Assembly (NCBI GenBank): GCA_938045585.1
Contig: CALIAU010000012.1
Span: 175,194 to 239,193, forward strand
From: an uncultured Saprospiraceae bacterium
GTDB lineage: Bacteria > Bacteroidota > Bacteroidia > Chitinophagales > Saprospiraceae
DNA: 64,000 bases
Direction of reading: 5' to 3'
The notes below the pieces were generated by a model. It did not search any database, had not been told where the DNA came from, and saw nothing but the letters and a program-made list of their open reading frames with translations. The position numbers and the translations under genes are program-made. Positions 62,101 through 64,000 of the stretch are shown in pieces (positions within the stretch are counted from its first letter, which is position 1; every line of letters starts with the position of its first letter).

Positions 62101-62613
62101 ATGAACTATCTATTTGATTTTAAGCAATTGAAAAATGTAAACCTATTTATCTTTTGTTTTGTTGCGCTGCTTTCCTCTAATTCCTTACTTGCCCAAGATT
62201 ATACCTCTTCATCAAAAAAGAGATCATTTATTGAATACAATCTTGGTGTAGCTTATATAAACGATGGATTTGTTTTTCCAGGAACCTCCATACTCTGGGG
62301 TCAACGCTTTATTACTGAAAACAAATTCGTATTTGAATATGAACTGGGACTTGCCTTTCCTACTATTGCAACGGGTAAAATTGGAATTGGCGTAGACCTA
62401 GGACCAATTAACGTGACCGCTGGACTAAGACCCTTTCCTCTTAATACTTACTTTCAAATTGCTCAATCAAACGGTAGAAGGGGAAATTTTCTTATTTCTT
62501 TTGAGTTGAGTCCAGCTCCTTTGTTTGAGAATACGCTTCATGACAGTTACAACGGAGCATCCTTTTATTCAAGGGGAAACATTAATATTGGATACCGATG
62601 GAATTTAAATTAA
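62101..62613 (+). CDS. Small exported protein, outer-membrane-barrel-like
   Basis: This 170-residue protein has a signal peptide (FIFCFVALLSSNSLLAQ) and alternating beta strands rich in Gly and aromatic residues (IEYNLGVAYINDGFVFPGTS, FVFEYELGLAFPTIATGKIG, INVTAGLRPFPLNTYFQIAQ) ending NIGYRWNLN. It looks like a small beta-barrel or a porin-like fold, but I do not recognise a family. Confidence 0.65.
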   Translation: MNYLFDFKQLKNVNLFIFCFVALLSSNSLLAQDYTSSSKKRSFIEYNLGVAYINDGFVFPGTSILWGQRFITENKFVFEYELGLAFPTIATGKIGIGVDLGPINVTAGLRPFPLNTYFQIAQSNGRRGNFLISFELSPAPLFENTLHDSYNGASFYSRGNINIGYRWNLN

Positions 62614-62645
62614 GGTAAATCCAGTAAAGAAAACTGAGATTTACC
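62614..62645. other. Hairpin after the barrel-like gene
   Basis: GGTAAATCCAGT and ACTGAGATTTACC form a 12-bp stem with one bulged A around a 7-nt loop. No T-run follows on the plus strand. It lies just past the stop codon and may stabilise or terminate the transcript. Confidence 0.4.
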
Positions 62646-62760
62646 GTAGTCAGATTACCCTACAGATACATACTATGAATTAACGATCCTGATATGTGGC
62701 GTCTCTCAACCGTAGCGAAGAGATATGACATCATATCTAATGTTAGGCACAGGACATTTA

Positions 62761-63705
62761 TTATATACTTTGCCATAAAGGCTGATCTTTCCAATTATCT
62801 GGAAATCCCATATGCTTTTCGTCGACGTCTTCATATTTTGAGAGCAATGCAATTATCTCTTTTCCATAATTGCTATAAGGGTTTATGCTTTTCAAACAGT
62901 ATAGAATACTGCATATAATTGAATACATTTTGAGCTCTTTATCAGCTGTTTTTAAATTTTTCTCTTCGTTTTCCCACCTATCAACCCATGGCTGTTTAGG
63001 TGATCTAATCCAGGTTGGACTAATTGTTAATTTGATATTCCAAAGCCTACTATGATGAGCGCAAATATTTCGGACATATACAAATGATTCAACCCAAGAA
63101 ACAAGTACTTTATGGTTTAGCTTTAGACTTTTACTTATCGGAATTAAGTCTTTATAGTTTGATATATTTTTGAGAATTGACAATAAAGAATTGAAAGTGA
63201 GTAATTCAAACGATTTCCAAGCAGGAGGCAAATACTGAGAATATTTTGCTTTATATTTTACAATGAACTCCTGTTTAGTTTCGTCTGTGTTCGCACTTAT
63301 CTTATTCAGTAACTTTAAATAAAATGTATAACTTTTGAATGCATCTGGATTATCATACCAGAATCCTGATTCATATTTATGAGAAAAGTGATAGATAATT
63401 TGAGTTCGTATTGCGATTTCAATTTGCTCGATAGCCTGAAAAGTAATTGTTCTGAACTCACTATCAAATTGGTATAACCTAAAGGCAGTTATAAATTTAG
63501 CCCCGTCTTTAAAAATTTCCCTCTCTTTGGGTTCTTTGAGCAATGGAAACCAATAGTTACTTAATCTGTTATAACTAATGTAGGTAAGTATTCGCTCTGC
63601 TCTAACTTCATCTTCAATATACAAATTCCGTTTTTTCAGAAGTTGAACTTGTTCTTTGAAGGTTTTAGGAGTCTTCGAATAAAGTGATTTCGGTATTTGA
63701 GCCAT
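62761..63705 (-). CDS. Abi_2/AbiF-like HEPN abortive-infection protein (intact)
   Basis: This 314-residue protein belongs to the Abi_2 (AbiD/AbiF-like) family. Family features: KTPKTFKEQVQLLKKRNLYI at the N-terminus, ILTYISYNRLSNYWFPL, FRLYQFDSEFRTITFQAIEQ, FELLTFNSLLSILKNI, and the HEPN catalytic RX4H motif R212-N-I-C-A-H217 in YVRNICAHHSRLWNIKL. HEPN proteins of this type are RNases in the better-studied relatives. The C-terminus KHMGFPDNWKDQPLW resembles the paralogue at 39.7 kb. A structured leader RNA and shared promoter precede it. It is probably a defence toxin controlled by RNA. Confidence 0.9.
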   Translation of the reverse strand: MAQIPKSLYSKTPKTFKEQVQLLKKRNLYIEDEVRAERILTYISYNRLSNYWFPLLKEPKEREIFKDGAKFITAFRLYQFDSEFRTITFQAIEQIEIAIRTQIIYHFSHKYESGFWYDNPDAFKSYTFYLKLLNKISANTDETKQEFIVKYKAKYSQYLPPAWKSFELLTFNSLLSILKNISNYKDLIPISKSLKLNHKVLVSWVESFVYVRNICAHHSRLWNIKLTISPTWIRSPKQPWVDRWENEEKNLKTADKELKMYSIICSILYCLKSINPYSNYGKEIIALLSKYEDVDEKHMGFPDNWKDQPLWQSI

Positions 63706-63719
63706 TATTTAAGGCTTAG

Positions 63720-63778
63720 AAACAGAAAACCCCCCAAAAATGCACATCGTAGAGAGGTCCGGGGGGTATTGATAATTC
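63720..63778 (-). ncRNA. Structured 5' leader of the intact AbiF-like gene
   Basis: The RNA begins in AATTATCAATACC. A 7-bp stem forms between ACCCCCC (63767-63761) and GGGGGGT (63735-63729) around a 25-nt loop with CCTCT shared with the other leader. TTTTCTGTTT follows, and the ATG is 23 nt past the stem. The stem matches that of 40563-40620 in place and length but not in sequence. Confidence 0.72.
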
Positions 63779-63785
63779 AAATATA
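63778..63785 (-). promoter_or_regulatory. -7 box TATATTTG of the second AbiF-like leader RNA
   Basis: On the minus strand TTG, 21 nt, TATATTTG. Bases from the box to 13 nt past it are identical to the first AbiF-like locus. Confidence 0.7.
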
Positions 63786-63861
63786 CAATATATATCACAT
63801 ATATTCCAATAGGAAATAAAAATCAGACTAAAAGTGAAAACTAAATGGGTGAACTTTACCG

Positions 63862-64000
63862 GTCAAGTAGGTAAAGGGAGTTTCACCCTAAACCTCTCAC
63901 AGAACCGTACGTGATAGTCTCCCATCATACGGCTCTTATTATACAAGGTTAGCAATTAATAAATCCCCTTTCCCAGTGTGCGAACAGTTTAACATTATTC
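63862..64000 (-). mobile_element. 3' end of a group II intron (domains V and VI), rest beyond the window
   Basis: Domain V is complete at 63935-63902 on the minus strand: 34 nt, AGC triad at positions 2-4, 8-bp lower stem GAGCCGTA/TACGGTTC, CG bulge, upper stem TGATGG/CTATCA and GAGA tetraloop. Domain VI follows (63901 to about 63862), with AGGTTTAGGG paired to CCCTTTACCT and the sequence CTACTTGAC that includes the likely branch A. The 3' splice site is near 63862. The 5' part and most of the encoded protein lie to the right of 64000. Confidence 0.88.
63949..64000 (-). CDS. C-terminal fragment of group II intron reverse transcriptase
   Basis: The minus strand reads NNVKLFAHWERGFINC and then TAA at 63951-63949. 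The FAHW segment is typical of the end of intron-encoded reverse transcriptase/maturase proteins. It stops 14 bp before domain V, as expected for an ORF in domain IV. The rest of the gene is outside the window. Confidence 0.75.
   Translation of the reverse strand, partial: NNVKLFAHWERGFINC

Noticed and set aside
62694..62918. Short plus-strand frame over the end of the AbiF-like gene
   Set aside because: It is a shadow of the Abi_2 reading frame and has no signal or motif.

Overview
The window reads as chromosomal DNA of a member of the phylum Bacteroidota, probably a marine Saprospirales-like lineage; the order is an inference and is less certain than the phylum. The evidence is several secreted proteins with C-terminal type IX secretion (Por) sorting domains, many promoters with the Bacteroidota -7 box TAnnTTTG just upstream of genes, a LytS/LytTR two-component pair, BspA-like DUF285 repeats, Bacteroidota-type families (DUF4783, TIGR02757, SIMPL, DUF6503-like) and frequent TTG or GTG starts. 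The base composition is AT-rich, but many intergenic gaps carry GC-rich repeat islands. No rRNA, tRNA or CRISPR array was found.

Layout. 0.1-8.4 kb: an FG-GAP secreted protein, trhO, a histidine kinase/LytTR regulator pair, a von Willebrand A protein with an unknown partner, and a DUF2306 membrane protein. 8.8-14.5 kb: a DksA-like protein and lspA, a SIMPL protein, a WYL regulator with a GyrI-like effector-binding protein, two thioredoxin-fold genes, a DedA/VTT protein and two paralogous ArsR regulators. 15-20.5 kb: tsaB and a CtpA protease, then a BspA-like adhesin gene broken by one amber codon. 20.5-36.4 kb: mostly housekeeping genes (a gluconokinase-6-phosphogluconate dehydrogenase fusion, uvrB, MacB-like permease, inositol phosphatase, Nfu, a flavin reductase, tag, a beta-lactamase-fold protein, methyltransferase, glycosyltransferase). 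36.6-47.4 kb: a duplicated-domain secreted protein, a DEAD-box helicase, a broken Abi_2/AbiF gene, a GHMP kinase, an acyl-CoA ligase, a decayed T9SS cargo gene and small proteins. 47.4-57.8 kb: hairpin repeats, rpsA with an extra C-terminal domain, an ECF sigma operon ending in an Asp/Glu-repeat lipoprotein, crtI-crtB and gpmI. 57.9-64 kb: DUF4783, TIGR02757, a large T9SS cargo with dockerin-like repeats, an intact Abi_2/AbiF gene and, at the right edge, the 3' end of a group II intron.

The most interesting signal is the pair of AbiF-like HEPN genes (39.7-40.6 kb, broken; 62.8-63.7 kb, intact). Both are preceded by the same promoter and RNA 5' end, then by a 7-bp stem of identical geometry whose sequence differs by compensatory changes, then by a U-rich tract. 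This looks like a HEPN toxin with a cis-encoded structured RNA partner.

A second theme is intergenic architecture. There are at least four copies of a GC-rich element bounded by GCGTGAGG and CACGCCC, palindromic CCTGCCTGCG elements (two long copies about 82 nt each), three arrays of 8-9 nt GTCCGTT-type units, and a tandem pair of double-hairpin elements whose stems covary. These islands repeatedly lie just after stop codons or terminators.
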